A stretch of 19,856 nt of DNA from an uncultured Collinsella sp. (GTDB lineage Bacteria; Actinomycetota; Coriobacteriia; Coriobacteriales; Coriobacteriaceae): NCBI GenBank assembly GCA_900543515.1, contig UQRW01000037.1:1-19856 (forward strand), in the 5' to 3' direction. Shown here piece after piece: positions 7,727 to 17,400 of this stretch. Position 1 is the first letter of the stretch. Every line of letters starts with the position of its first letter. Below the pieces are notes generated by a model, which saw only the letters and a program-made list of their open reading frames with translations, was not told the origin of the DNA and did not search any database. The translations under genes were made by a program, and so were the position numbers.

Positions 7727-8266
7727 TTAGTTGAAGAGGGGTTTTATGGCCGATAAGTAGTCTTTGGCTACGTCGGCTTTGTCTACTTGAAAGTTGTGCC
7801 AGGCCCACCATTGGATGGTGGCTACGAAGCTTGAGGCTATGTGGTGTAGTAGGAAGCTGCGGTCCATGGTGCCGGCGGGGCCTGCGGGGTCGGCGGGGAC
7901 GGTTTCGGCTGCGCGTGACATGATGGTCTTGCGGAGACAGTCGGCGAAGACGCGGGAGCCGGCGCCGGCTACGAGGGCTCGAACGCCCTGACGGCGTTCC
8001 CAGAGGTTGTTGAGGATATGCTCGACCTGCACGAGTGGGTCGTCGAGCGGTGTGCCATCGTCGTCGAGGGCGTGGGTGCAGATGTCGCTCACGAGCTCGG
8101 ACAGTAGGTCGTCTTTGCTCTTAAAGAGGCCGTAGAATGTCGCGCGGCCTACGTGAGCGCGCGCGATGATGTCGCCGACGGTAATCTTGCCGTAGTCCTC
8201 TTCGCGTAGCAGCTCGGAGAACGCCGCGACGATGGCAGCGCGGCTTTTTTCTTTGCGGGCATCCAT
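7727..8266 (-). CDS. TetR/AcrR-family transcriptional regulator
   Basis: A 179-residue regulator with an N-terminal TetR-type helix-turn-helix: ITVGDIIARAHVGRATFYGLF at about residues 24-44, followed by KSKDDLLSELV. The C-terminal two-thirds is helical and variable, as expected for a ligand/dimer domain. The start MDARKEK at 8266 is chosen because the domain begins there. The frame stays open 213 bases further upstream, but that part overlaps larC and reads as an arginine-rich shadow. Only 2 bases separate it from the larC stop, and no ribosome binding site is seen, so it is probably translated by coupling to larC. Inferred role: control of the lar genes, including its own operon; the effector is unknown (lactate or nickel are guesses). 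Confidence 0.88.
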   Translation of the reverse strand: MDARKEKSRAAIVAAFSELLREEDYGKITVGDIIARAHVGRATFYGLFKSKDDLLSELVSDICTHALDDDGTPLDDPLVQVEHILNNLWERRQGVRALVAGAGSRVFADCLRKTIMSRAAETVPADPAGPAGTMDRSFLLHHIASSFVATIQWWAWHNFQVDKADVAKDYLSAIKPLFN

Positions 8267-8268
8267 GG

Positions 8269-9186
8269 CTATGCATCCACGTGAACGAGCAGACAACGGA
8301 GCGTGCCGGAGCAGCCCTCGTAGGGGCGCTTGCCGGCGCCGTAGCCGACGGCTTCGATGTGGTAGCGGGCTGGCAGGTGCTCGGTCGTACGCAGTGCGGC
8401 GACGATGGCGGCGCCCGTGGGCGTCACGAGCTCGCCGGCGACCGGTGCAGGCGTGAGGGCGATATTGCCCGCCTGGCACAGGTTGACGACAGCGGGGACG
8501 GGAATGGGCATGAGGCCGTGGGCGCAGCGGATGGTTCCGTGGCCCTCGGAGAGCGACTCGACGACAATATCCTCGATACCAAGGTCATCGAGGCAGATGG
8601 CGACCGAGCAGACGTCGACGATGGAGTCGACGGCGCCTACCTCGTGAAACAGGACGGTCTCGGGCGTTTTGCCGTGAGCCTTGGCCTCGGCGGCAGCGAG
8701 TGCGGTAAAGATGGCGAGAGCGCGACGCTTGGCGCCATCGCTTAGCTGCGAGCCATCGATGATGGCGGTGACGTCCGCCAAAGAACGATGGTGATGGTGG
8801 TGGGCGTGATGATGGCCCTCGTGGCCATGGCCGTGGGCCTCATGGTCATGCTCGTGTGTGTGTTCGTGTTCGTGCTCGTCGTGGTCATGATGGTGGTGCT
8901 CATGTTCGTGCGTGTGCTCGGCAGTTGCTTCGTTGCCGTAGAGCCAGGCCATATCGTGATCGTGGTTCTCGAGCTCCTCTGCAAGCTGGACGTCGAAATC
9001 GCAGGCGTCGATGCCATGCTTGTTTGCGCGCGTAACGGCAATCTCAAAGCCGCCGACCGGAAGCGTGGCGAGCTGCTCGCGCAGTTGTTCCTCGCTGGCG
9101 CCCAGGTCGAGCAGGGCCGCGACGGTCATGTCGCCGCTGATGCCCGAGGTGCCGTCGATGATAAGCGTGTGCTGATGGTTGGACAT
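8269..9186 (-). CDS. larC: Nickel-pincer cofactor nickel insertase LarC, N-terminal (LarC1) part only
   Basis: LarC inserts nickel into the LarA cofactor in a CTP-dependent reaction. This 305-residue protein has the LarC1 landmarks: HTLIIDGTSGISGDMTVAALLDLG at the N-terminus, VLFHEVGAVDSIVDVCSVA, HGLMPIPVPAV, and the closing EAVGYGAGKRPYE region. A histidine-rich insert spans residues 91-133, with 25 His in 43 residues; metal binding is likely. Full-length LarC is usually ~400 residues. Here the frame stops (TAG) where the C-terminal LarC2 domain would begin, and tetR follows instead. In L. plantarum LarC1 and LarC2 are joined by ribosomal frameshifting, but no LarC2 sequence follows here. 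The start has AAGGAG upstream, overlapping the larB stop, 10 bases away. Whether this protein is active alone is unknown. Confidence 0.9.
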   Translation of the reverse strand: MSNHQHTLIIDGTSGISGDMTVAALLDLGASEEQLREQLATLPVGGFEIAVTRANKHGIDACDFDVQLAEELENHDHDMAWLYGNEATAEHTHEHEHHHHDHDEHEHEHTHEHDHEAHGHGHEGHHHAHHHHHRSLADVTAIIDGSQLSDGAKRRALAIFTALAAAEAKAHGKTPETVLFHEVGAVDSIVDVCSVAICLDDLGIEDIVVESLSEGHGTIRCAHGLMPIPVPAVVNLCQAGNIALTPAPVAGELVTPTGAAIVAALRTTEHLPARYHIEAVGYGAGKRPYEGCSGTLRCLLVHVDA

Positions 9187-9196
9187 GAAATGCTCC

Positions 9197-9979
9197 TTAG
9201 CGGGCGCAGGACGCGCCGGCGCTCAGATGATTGATAAGACTTGCTTGGTAGGCGGCACCAAAGCCGTTGTCGATATTGACGACCGAAACGCCGCTGGCGC
9301 AGGAGTTGAGCATGGCGAGCAGCGCGGCTACGCCACCAAAGTTCGCGCCGTAGCCCACGCTGGTGGGAACGGCGATGACCGGACAGCTCACCAGACCGCC
9401 GACGACGCTCGCCAGAGCGCCCTCCATGCCGGCGATGGCGATGACCACCTGTGCCTGGGCAAGTTCCTCGGCATGTGCGAGCAGGCGGTGCAGGCCGGCG
9501 ACACCTACGTCGTAGAGGCGGTCGACCTCGTTGCCGTAGAACTCGGCCGTCAGTGCCGCCTCTTCGGCGACGGGCAGGTCGCTCGTGCCGGCGCAGGCGA
9601 CGACGATGCGTCCGTTGCCGGTGGGGGAGGGCTTGCCACCCACCAAGGCGAGCTGGGCGTCCGGGATATATCCCAGGTCGATGTCGTTGCCGAGAAGCTC
9701 AGCGGTGCGCGCGGCTTTTTCGGCATCCAAGCGTGTGACCAGGATGCGCTCCTGGCCGGCATCAAGTAATGCTTTGATAATGGCGGCAATTTGCTCGGCG
9801 GTTTTACCGGCACCGTAGACAACCTCGCCGGCTCCCTGGCGCACTCCGCGCGAAAGATCGAGCTGCGCAAAGCCTAAATCGGCGGTCGGAGCCGTCTGGA
9901 TGCGCGTGAGGGCGACTGCCGGGGCGACTGCTCCGCCGGCAACATCGCTCAGCAATTGCTCAAGATCTTGCTTATCCAT
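9197..9979 (-). CDS. larB: Pyridinium-3,5-biscarboxylic acid mononucleotide synthase LarB
   Basis: Catalyses the first step of the nickel-pincer cofactor pathway: carboxylation and hydrolysis of nicotinic acid adenine dinucleotide to pyridinium-3,5-biscarboxylic acid mononucleotide. The 260-residue product has a PurE-like C-terminal half: CAGTSDLPVAEEA, VIAIAGMEGALASVVGG, CPVIAVPTSVGYG, and LNSCASGVSVVNIDNGFGA. Cys227 in the last motif corresponds to the reactive cysteine known from L. plantarum LarB. The N-terminal ~110 residues are less conserved. Start at 9979 (MDKQDLEQLL), with AAGGG 9 bases upstream; an upstream in-frame ATG at 10012 lacks such a site. First gene of larB-larC-tetR; larC begins 10 bases after its stop. 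Confidence 0.94.
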   Translation of the reverse strand: MDKQDLEQLLSDVAGGAVAPAVALTRIQTAPTADLGFAQLDLSRGVRQGAGEVVYGAGKTAEQIAAIIKALLDAGQERILVTRLDAEKAARTAELLGNDIDLGYIPDAQLALVGGKPSPTGNGRIVVACAGTSDLPVAEEAALTAEFYGNEVDRLYDVGVAGLHRLLAHAEELAQAQVVIAIAGMEGALASVVGGLVSCPVIAVPTSVGYGANFGGVAALLAMLNSCASGVSVVNIDNGFGAAYQASLINHLSAGASCAR

Positions 9980-10022
9980 ATATGTTCCCTTCGACGGCGC
10001 AAAGTCTAGCACTCAAAGGGTA

Positions 10023-10061
10023 TGTTTCCGAACACTAAGACAAAATTGTTCGGAAACTATA
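10023..10061 (-). promoter_or_regulatory. Candidate promoter/operator of larB-larC-tetR
   Basis: A perfect 11-bp inverted repeat, GTTTCCGAACA (10024-10034) and TGTTCGGAAAC (10047-10057), spans 34 bases with a 12-base spacer. On the minus strand a TATAGT (10056-10061) sits at its upstream edge, so transcription would start inside the dyad: a classic repressor position. Each arm also has TGTT-N4-AAC symmetry. No T run follows, so it is not a good serB terminator. Binding by the operon's TetR is inferred. No clear -35 is seen. Confidence 0.5.
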
Positions 10062-10093
10062 GGACAGACTGATTCAATTGTTAGACGGATCGA

Positions 10094-10729
10094 CTAGTCA
10101 CGCAGGATGATGTCCATGGCGAGCATCAGGTTGCGTTCGTCGATGGTAAACGGGGCTGCCTCGCGCGTCTTGGGCTTGGCGCAAAACGCGATGCCCGTGC
10201 CCGCGGCCTGAATCATGGGGATGTCGTTGGCGCCGTCGCCGATTGCCACGGTGTGTGCCATATCGACGCCGCACTCAACTGCCCAATCCAGCAGCTGGAT
10301 GAGCTTGGATTCCTTGGTCACGATGTCGGCAGCCAACTTACCGGTGAGCTTGCCGTCTACGACCTCCAGGCGGTTCGCTAGACAAAAATCGATGCCCGCA
10401 GCGGCCACGATCTTATCGGCGACCTCGTGGAAGCCGCCGCTTACCACGCCGACCTTCCAGCCCTTGCTGTGCGCCGAGCGCACAAGCTCCAGCGCGCCGG
10501 GGGTAAACGTCACGCGCGCAAAGGTGCGCTCGAACACGCTCTCGTCCAGGCCGGCAAGCAGCCCCACGCGCTCCTCGAGCGCCTGCTTAAAGTCAAGCTC
10601 GCCGCGCATGGCGCGCTCAGTGATCTTCGCCACTTGCTCGCCTACGCCGGCCTCCTCGCCCAACAGGTCGATGACCTCCTGGTCGATGAGCGTGGAGTCG
10701 ATATCCATAACGATGAGGCGTGCAGTCAT
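10094..10729 (-). CDS. serB: Phosphoserine phosphatase
   Basis: Dephosphorylates phosphoserine in the last step of serine synthesis; a cytoplasmic HAD-superfamily hydrolase. The 211-residue product opens with the family motif MDIDSTLIDQEVIDLL (nucleophile Asp9, general acid Asp11), has VVSGGFHEVADKI as motif II, and GDGANDIPMIQAAGTGIAF as the C-terminal acidic motif. It is the short form: the N-terminal ACT-like extension of the 322-residue E. coli SerB is absent, and residues 1-211 are essentially the catalytic domain. The start at 10729 (MTARLIV) has only a weak AAAGG upstream; the open frame to 10774 adds nothing recognisable. It is divergent from aspS and 114 bases upstream of larB on the same strand; a dyad in that gap argues for a separate larB promoter. 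Confidence 0.92.
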   Translation of the reverse strand: MTARLIVMDIDSTLIDQEVIDLLGEEAGVGEQVAKITERAMRGELDFKQALEERVGLLAGLDESVFERTFARVTFTPGALELVRSAHSKGWKVGVVSGGFHEVADKIVAAAGIDFCLANRLEVVDGKLTGKLAADIVTKESKLIQLLDWAVECGVDMAHTVAIGDGANDIPMIQAAGTGIAFCAKPKTREAAPFTIDERNLMLAMDIILRD

Positions 10730-10874
10730 GGCGGGCCTTTCCGAGTGCAGTTGTATTGGGACACATTGTCGCACGTGGCGCGCCTTGGCGACGGCCGCGG
10801 TGCGTCAATTGTTTCGTCTCCGTCAAGTCTTTGGGCAGGAGCTACTTTTCCGCGGCACATCGACGCAGGTGCGA

Positions 10875-10964
10875 TAAGATAGAACGCCATGTCCGGCTGC
10901 GCGGTTTACGCAGGCAGGGCAAATCTGTACGACGCCGCCCGGAACGACACGGGGCGGCACAGAT
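10875..10964 (+). promoter_or_regulatory. aspS promoter candidate and leader hairpin
   Basis: TAAGAT (10875-10880) is a possible -10 box, without a clear -35. Downstream, a two-part stem forms just before the ribosome binding site: ATCTGT (10923-10928) pairs with ACAGAT (10959-10964), and GCCGCCC (10934-10940) pairs with GGGCGGC (10952-10958), with a 5-base bulge on the 5' side. No T run and no T-box motif are seen. It may affect translation or mRNA stability. Confidence 0.35.
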
Positions 10965-10985
10965 CCATAAAGGAGGATCACTGGT

Positions 10986-12773
<1,788 letters not shown>

Positions 12774-12796
12774 GCGAGCGGCTACATCTTGCCCGC

Positions 12797-12831
12797 AACG
12801 AGGGAAGGACGTGTGTCTTCCCTCGTTTTTT
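12797..12831 (+). terminator. Intrinsic terminator of aspS
   Basis: AACGAGGGAAG (12797-12807) pairs perfectly with CTTCCCTCGTT (12817-12827), followed by a run of six T (12826-12831). It lies 23 bases after the aspS stop. Confidence 0.9.
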
Positions 12832-12866
12832 ATACGCCGAGATTGTGAGGGCATGGGGTGACCGGG

Positions 12867-13073
12867 CGTCGCGGAAACTGCGTCTCGGAATTTGCGTCCA
12901 GAACGGGTCGCGCTTTCCCAAAGGGGGGTCCTCTGGGAAAGCGCGACCCAGAATTCGGCAAAATAATGGGGCACAGTTTCCGGTTGAGCTGTCTAACGGA
13001 AACTGTGCCCCAGAACGAGCGCTCAAAACGGGACAGGCTTTCCGCAACAACTGTCTGGCGAAAAGCCTGCCCC
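12867..13073. repeat. Cluster of related hairpin repeats
   Basis: Three consecutive hairpins: 12905-12920/12934-12949 (16 bp, perfect), 12967-12982/12997-13012 (16 bp, perfect) and 13030-13045/13058-13073 (14 of 16 bp). The left arms share the pattern GGGNCNNGNTTTCC, the loops share GTCY, and the right arms are followed by CAGAA or CAGTT. Two further arm-like pieces, CGGAAACTGCGTC and CGGAATTTGCGTCC, with the second followed by AGAAC, precede them at ~12872-12904. This looks like a dispersed intergenic repeat family that has clustered between two gene ends. Confidence 0.75.
13030..13073 (-). terminator. Hairpin at the end of the lacI-type gene
   Basis: The third hairpin of the cluster begins 7 bases past the repressor stop codon. 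Read on the minus strand, the stem is followed by GTTTTG, so it can serve as a terminator. Two A-C mismatches lie in the stem. Confidence 0.55.
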
Positions 13074-13079
13074 AGTTTC

Positions 13080-14096
13080 TTATAGCGAGTCTCTCTGGAT
13101 CAGCTGCATGTGCATCACGGAGGTGGTTGGCTCGGCACCCTTAATCATGTCGAGCGCAATGTTGGCGGCCATGTGGCCTTCTTCGCGCAGGGGCTGGCGG
13201 ACGGTCGTGAGCGCGGGGATGCAGCGCGTCGCAATCTCGTGATCGTCGAAGCCGACGACAGAAACGTCCGCCGGAACGGATAGGCCTGCCTCGTTGAGTG
13301 CGGTGATGACGCCAGCCGCGATACGGTCCGATCCGCAGAGCACGCCATCGAAAGCGATCTCGCGCGCGAGAATCTGGTGCATGGCCTGATAGCCGTCTCC
13401 GTTGTTCCAGCCGGTATAGATAACGTTTGCGTCTGGGAGGTCTTCGCCCAAGACGGCACGGTAGCCGCGCAGGCGGTCGACAACAGCGGGGTTGTCTTGC
13501 GGTCCCAACACGGCGACGATATCTTTGCGCCCGCGTTCCTTCATGGCGAGTGCCGCAAAGTGTCCGCCCTCTTCGTCGTCAGAGTAGACCGTCGAGAACA
13601 CATCGCGATAGGGGTGGCCCTCGAGCTGGCCGCACAACACGGTGGGTACGCCCAGCTCGCGCAGCACCTCGAGCAGCTCACTGCCCTTGTAGGGGGAGAC
13701 GTCGATCACGGCGTCGAACGAGCGGCGCTCAAAGTGCTCGCGTGCGCGGTTGCGCTCATGCGTAGAAGACGCCTGTAAGATAACGGGCAGATAGGACGAC
13801 TCCGACAGTTCCTCGGTAATGCCGCTCAAAAACTCGCTATAGGTGGGGTCGCTGAAGAGTTCACTCAGGGGCTCGGTCACGAGCACGGCGATGATTTCCG
13901 TGCGCCCGACAGCGAGCGCTCGGCCACGAGCGTTGGGGACAAAATTGACTTCCTTGGCCGCCGCGCGGACGCGCCTTTTGGTTTCCTCGCTAATGCGGGG
14001 CGAATCGTTGAGAGCGCGCGATGCCGTGGAGCGCGACACGCCGGCAGCTGCGGCAACCTCGGCAAGCGTAGGTGCGGTGCGAACTGGTTGGGTCAT
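13080..14096 (-). CDS. LacI-family transcriptional repressor of the beta-galactosidase operon
   Basis: A 338-residue LacI/GalR regulator. Residues 9-30 form the helix-turn-helix (TLAEVAAAAGVSRSTASRALN, recognition helix from Ser21), followed by a hinge with GRALAVGRTE. The rest is a periplasmic-binding-protein-like sugar-binding domain with GYRAVLG, FDGVLCGSDRIAAGVITAL, VVGFDDHEIA and a C-terminal TTVRQPLREEGHMAA. The start at 14096 has AGGAGA four bases upstream. It is divergent from ebgA, and the shared 376-base gap carries three identical LacI-type palindromes next to the ebgA promoter. I infer it represses ebgA-ebgC in the absence of a beta-galactoside or related inducer, like EbgR of E. 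coli; the E. coli gene is, however, codirectional with ebgA. Confidence 0.93.
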   Translation of the reverse strand: MTQPVRTAPTLAEVAAAAGVSRSTASRALNDSPRISEETKRRVRAAAKEVNFVPNARGRALAVGRTEIIAVLVTEPLSELFSDPTYSEFLSGITEELSESSYLPVILQASSTHERNRAREHFERRSFDAVIDVSPYKGSELLEVLRELGVPTVLCGQLEGHPYRDVFSTVYSDDEEGGHFAALAMKERGRKDIVAVLGPQDNPAVVDRLRGYRAVLGEDLPDANVIYTGWNNGDGYQAMHQILAREIAFDGVLCGSDRIAAGVITALNEAGLSVPADVSVVGFDDHEIATRCIPALTTVRQPLREEGHMAANIALDMIKGAEPTTSVMHMQLIQRDSL

Positions 14097-14157
14097 GGCG
14101 TCTCCTGGAGAATGCGGTCGATGTTGTCGCTGATACGGGCTGGTGCGGATACAGCTT

Positions 14158-14200
14158 ACTATAGCGCGTCTGAACAGCGTTCATGATATCCGGTGACCGG
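14158..14200 (-). promoter_or_regulatory. Candidate promoter of the lacI-type gene
   Basis: On the minus strand TATAGT (14158-14163) could be the -10 box, 62 bases before the start codon. A dyad CCGGT-G-ACCGG (14190-14200) lies just upstream of where the -35 should be. No clear -35 hexamer is visible. Confidence 0.35.
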
Positions 14201-14333
14201 TGTCGTTTTGCAACCAAGCCGCAATCGAATACGTCTCGTATGGGTGAGATATCAGCGGGCGTGGCGGTTGCCTACGAGCTTAAGAACGATGTCTTGAGCT
14301 GAGTTTCGATACTCAGGGTGACATAAGTGTCGC

Positions 14334-14350
14334 GGTTGTACAACCGGTTG
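14334..14350. promoter_or_regulatory. LacI-type operator O1 (double palindrome)
   Basis: CAACCGGTTG (14341-14350) is a perfect palindrome with a central CG, typical of LacI-family sites, inside ACAACCGGTTGCAC. It overlaps a second perfect palindrome, GGTTGTACAACC (14334-14345), so three half-sites sit in tandem. Confidence 0.8.
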
Positions 14351-14385
14351 CACCGTTAACCCGACCAAATCGACCGTTCAGCGGA

Positions 14386-14395
14386 CAACCGGTTG
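14386..14395. promoter_or_regulatory. LacI-type operator O2
   Basis: An identical CAACCGGTTG core within ACAACCGGTTGCAC, 45 bases after O1. It overlaps the candidate -35 element (TTGCAC, 14393-14398) of the ebgA promoter. Confidence 0.85.
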
Positions 14396-14422
14396 CACAG
14401 TTTTTTGCATCGCCCGTAAGAT
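14393..14422 (+). promoter_or_regulatory. Candidate ebgA promoter
   Basis: TTGCAC (14393-14398) and TAAGAT (14417-14422) are separated by 18 bases. Transcription would start near 14429, inside O3, leaving a leader of ~44 bases. The hexamers are weak matches to consensus, but the fit to the operators supports the call. Confidence 0.5.
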
Positions 14423-14427
14423 AAGGA

Positions 14428-14437
14428 CAACCGGTTG
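14428..14437. promoter_or_regulatory. LacI-type operator O3
   Basis: A third identical CAACCGGTTG core within ACAACCGGTTGCAC, 42 bases (about four helical turns) after O2 and covering the predicted transcription start. Confidence 0.85.
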
Positions 14438-14472
14438 CACAAGAATCACTACGATGACGAAGGAGCATCACC

Positions 14473-17400
14473 ATGGACACCATTAACGATTGGGAAAACC
14501 AAGCGCTCACCCATAGGAACCGCCTGGCACCCCATGCGTACTTTATGGGTTATGAGACCGCCGATCTCGCTGCAACGTACAGCCGCGAGCTGTCGCGCGG
14601 GTTTGTCCAGCTGTCCGGCTCGTGGCAGTTCCGCCTCTTTGAGGGCCCCGCTGCCGTCTCTAACGAGGAGCTTTCCACGTACGAGCCCGAGTGGGATCAC
14701 GTGGAGGTTCCGCACCTGTGGCAGGTGGACGGCTATGGCAACCTTGCCTACACCGACGAGGGCTTCCCGTTCCCGGTGGATCAGCCGTTCGTTCCCTCTG
14801 ACGATCCCACGGGCGTGTACCAGCGCATCGTCAACCTTCCCGCCGTTCCTGCCGGCGCTCGCGAGATCATTCGCTTTGACGGCATCGAGAGCTATGGCGA
14901 GCTGTACGTCAACGGTCAGTTTATCGGCATGACCAAGGGTTCGCGCCTGTCTGCCGAGTTCGACGTGACCGACGCGCTCGTCGAGGGCGACAACCTGTTT
15001 GCGGTCAAGGTCCTGCAGTACAGCGATGGCAGCTATATCGAGGATCAGGACATGTGGTGGGCCTCGGGCATCTTCCGCGATGTGTACCTTATGCAGCGTC
15101 CCGCCGCACACCTGGTCGACTTTAGGTTCCGCACGCACCGCGAGGGCGATGCCGCTCTGATCACGCTCGATACGGTTGCCGAGGGAGCTACCCGCGTTGT
15201 GTTTACGCTCAGTGATGGCGAGAACGTGGTGGCTACGGGTGAGTGCGTCGACGGCCATGCCGAGTGCAGCGTGACCGATGCCCACTTCTGGAATCCCGAG
15301 GATCCCTTCCTCTATGACCTTACGTTTGAGGTCTACGACGGTGACCAGGTCAGCGAGTACGTCCCGCATCGCCAGGGTCTTGCCGAGGTGACGGTCGAGG
15401 GCAATCATATCTACCTCAACGGCACTTACTTTAAGATGCATGGCGTCAACCGCCACGATCACGACGATCACAAGGGCCGCGCCGTGGGCCTCGATCGCAT
15501 GCGCCGCGACCTGGAGCTCATGAAGCAGCACAACATCAACGCGGTGCGCACGTCCCACTACGCCAACGACCCGCGCTTTTACGAGCTGTGCGACGAGTAT
15601 GGCATCATGCTGGTCGCCGAGACCGATATGGAGAGCCACGGCTTCGAGAATATCGGCAATATCGCCCTGGTCACCGACGACCCGGCATGGGAGCCGGCCT
15701 ACGTCGACCGCATTGAGCGCCTGGTGATGCAGGAGCGCAACCACGCCTGCATCATTATGTGGTCGATGGGCAACGAGAGCGGCTATGGCTGCAACATCCG
15801 CGCGATGTACGCCAAGGCTCACGAGCTCGACGGTCGTCCGGTCCACTACGAGGAGGACCGCAACGCCGATACCGTCGACGTCATTTCCACGATGTACTCC
15901 CGTGTGTCGCAGATGAACGACTTTGGCGAGCATCCGTTCCCCAAGCCGCGCATTAACTGCGAGTACGGTCACTCCATGGGCAATGGCCCCGGAGGCCTGT
16001 CCGAGTACCAGGAGGTCTTCGATCGCTGGGATTGCATCCAAGGCCAGTTTATCTGGGAATGGTGCGACCACGGTTTGGCTGCTGTGACCGAGGACGGCGT
16101 TGCCTACGATATGTATGGTGGCGACAACGGCGATTACCCCAACAACAGCAACTTCTGCATCGATGGCATGGTGTTCCCTTGGCAGCAGCCGAGCCCGGGC
16201 CTCACTGAGTACGGTCAGGTCATCTGCCCGGTTCGCATGGCTTATGACGCCGAGGCAGGCGAGCTGACTGTCACTAACAAGCGTTGGTTTACCACCCTCG
16301 AGGATGTCTGCCTGTCGGCCGAGACCCTGGTGGACGGCGACGTGGTCTGCCGCAAGACGCTCATGCCCGGTGCGGTTGCCCCCGGCGAGTCCGTCCAGCT
16401 TCCGCTAGTGATTCACGAGGCCGCGGTAGGCGAGACCCTGCTGACCGTGCGCGCCTACACCATGGCCGCTCACGTCTGGTGCGAGCCGATGTTCCAACTG
16501 GGTGCAAGCCAGTTTGCCATCGCCAACCATTCGGCGCCGGCCATCGCTGCCCCCGCTCGTCCTGAGCTTACGGTCGAGGAGACCGAGCAGGAGATCCACA
16601 TTCACTCCCTCAACGGCGAGCTGACCTTCAGCAAGGTCAACGGTACCGTGAGCGAGTGGAAGGCATCCGGCCGCGACGTCATGGCCTCTGGTCCCCAGGT
16701 TGGTTTTTGGCATCCGCTCGTCGACAACCACGCCCAAGAGTATGACTCCCTGTGGAAGGACAACTTCATCGATGTGATGCAGACGTCTACCCGCAAGGTT
16801 ACTTGGAAGCAGGACGGCAATGTGGTCGTCGTTACCGTGAGCCAGCGTATCGCTCCTCCCGTCCGCGCGTTCGGCATGCGCGTCGAGCTCGTCTACACCG
16901 TGCTTCCGAGTGGCCGCGTCGACCTCAAGGTTTCCGGCGAGCCCTACGGCGATTACTCGGATATCATCCCGCGCATCGGCATCTCCTTCGAGGTCCCCGG
17001 TTGCGATCGTGCCGTCGAGTGGTATGGCCACGGCCCGGGCGAGAACTATCCGGACTCTCTGCGCGCCAACCCGGTCGGTCATTACCGCACTACGGTCGAC
17101 GACATGTTCACGCCCTACGTTATGCCTCAGGACTGTGCCAACCGCGAGGGTACCCGCTGGGTTGCCCTGCGTTCCAGCCACGGTGACGGTCTGGTCGTGA
17201 CGCGTCCGAGCAACGCCGCTTCCAACCCGTTCTCGTTCTCGGCATGGCCCTATAGCTGCGAGGCCATCGATAACGCCAAGCACGTCTACGACCTTGTCAA
17301 GGGCGATACGGTCACGGTCAACATCAACGACCAACTGCTCGGCCTTGGCTCGAACTCTTGGGGTTCCGAGGTGCTCGATTCCTATCGCACCCGTTTTGAG

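Noticed and set aside
8267..8479. Longer TetR protein starting inside larC
   Set aside because: The extra 71 residues are arginine-rich antisense-like sequence with no TetR homology; the helix-turn-helix region begins normally after MDARKEK.
8788..9234. Plus-strand frame encoding a Val/Met-rich, apparently membrane-spanning peptide
   Set aside because: It is the antisense of the His-rich tract of larC; CAC/CAT repeats read as GTG/ATG produce the hydrophobic stretch.
10731..10985. T-box or amino-acid riboswitch before aspS
   Set aside because: No T-box consensus and no terminator/antiterminator pair; only a simple bulged hairpin.
12867..13073. CRISPR-like array
   Set aside because: The repeated units are inverted arms of hairpins with differing sequence, not identical direct repeats with uniform spacers, and no cas gene is nearby.
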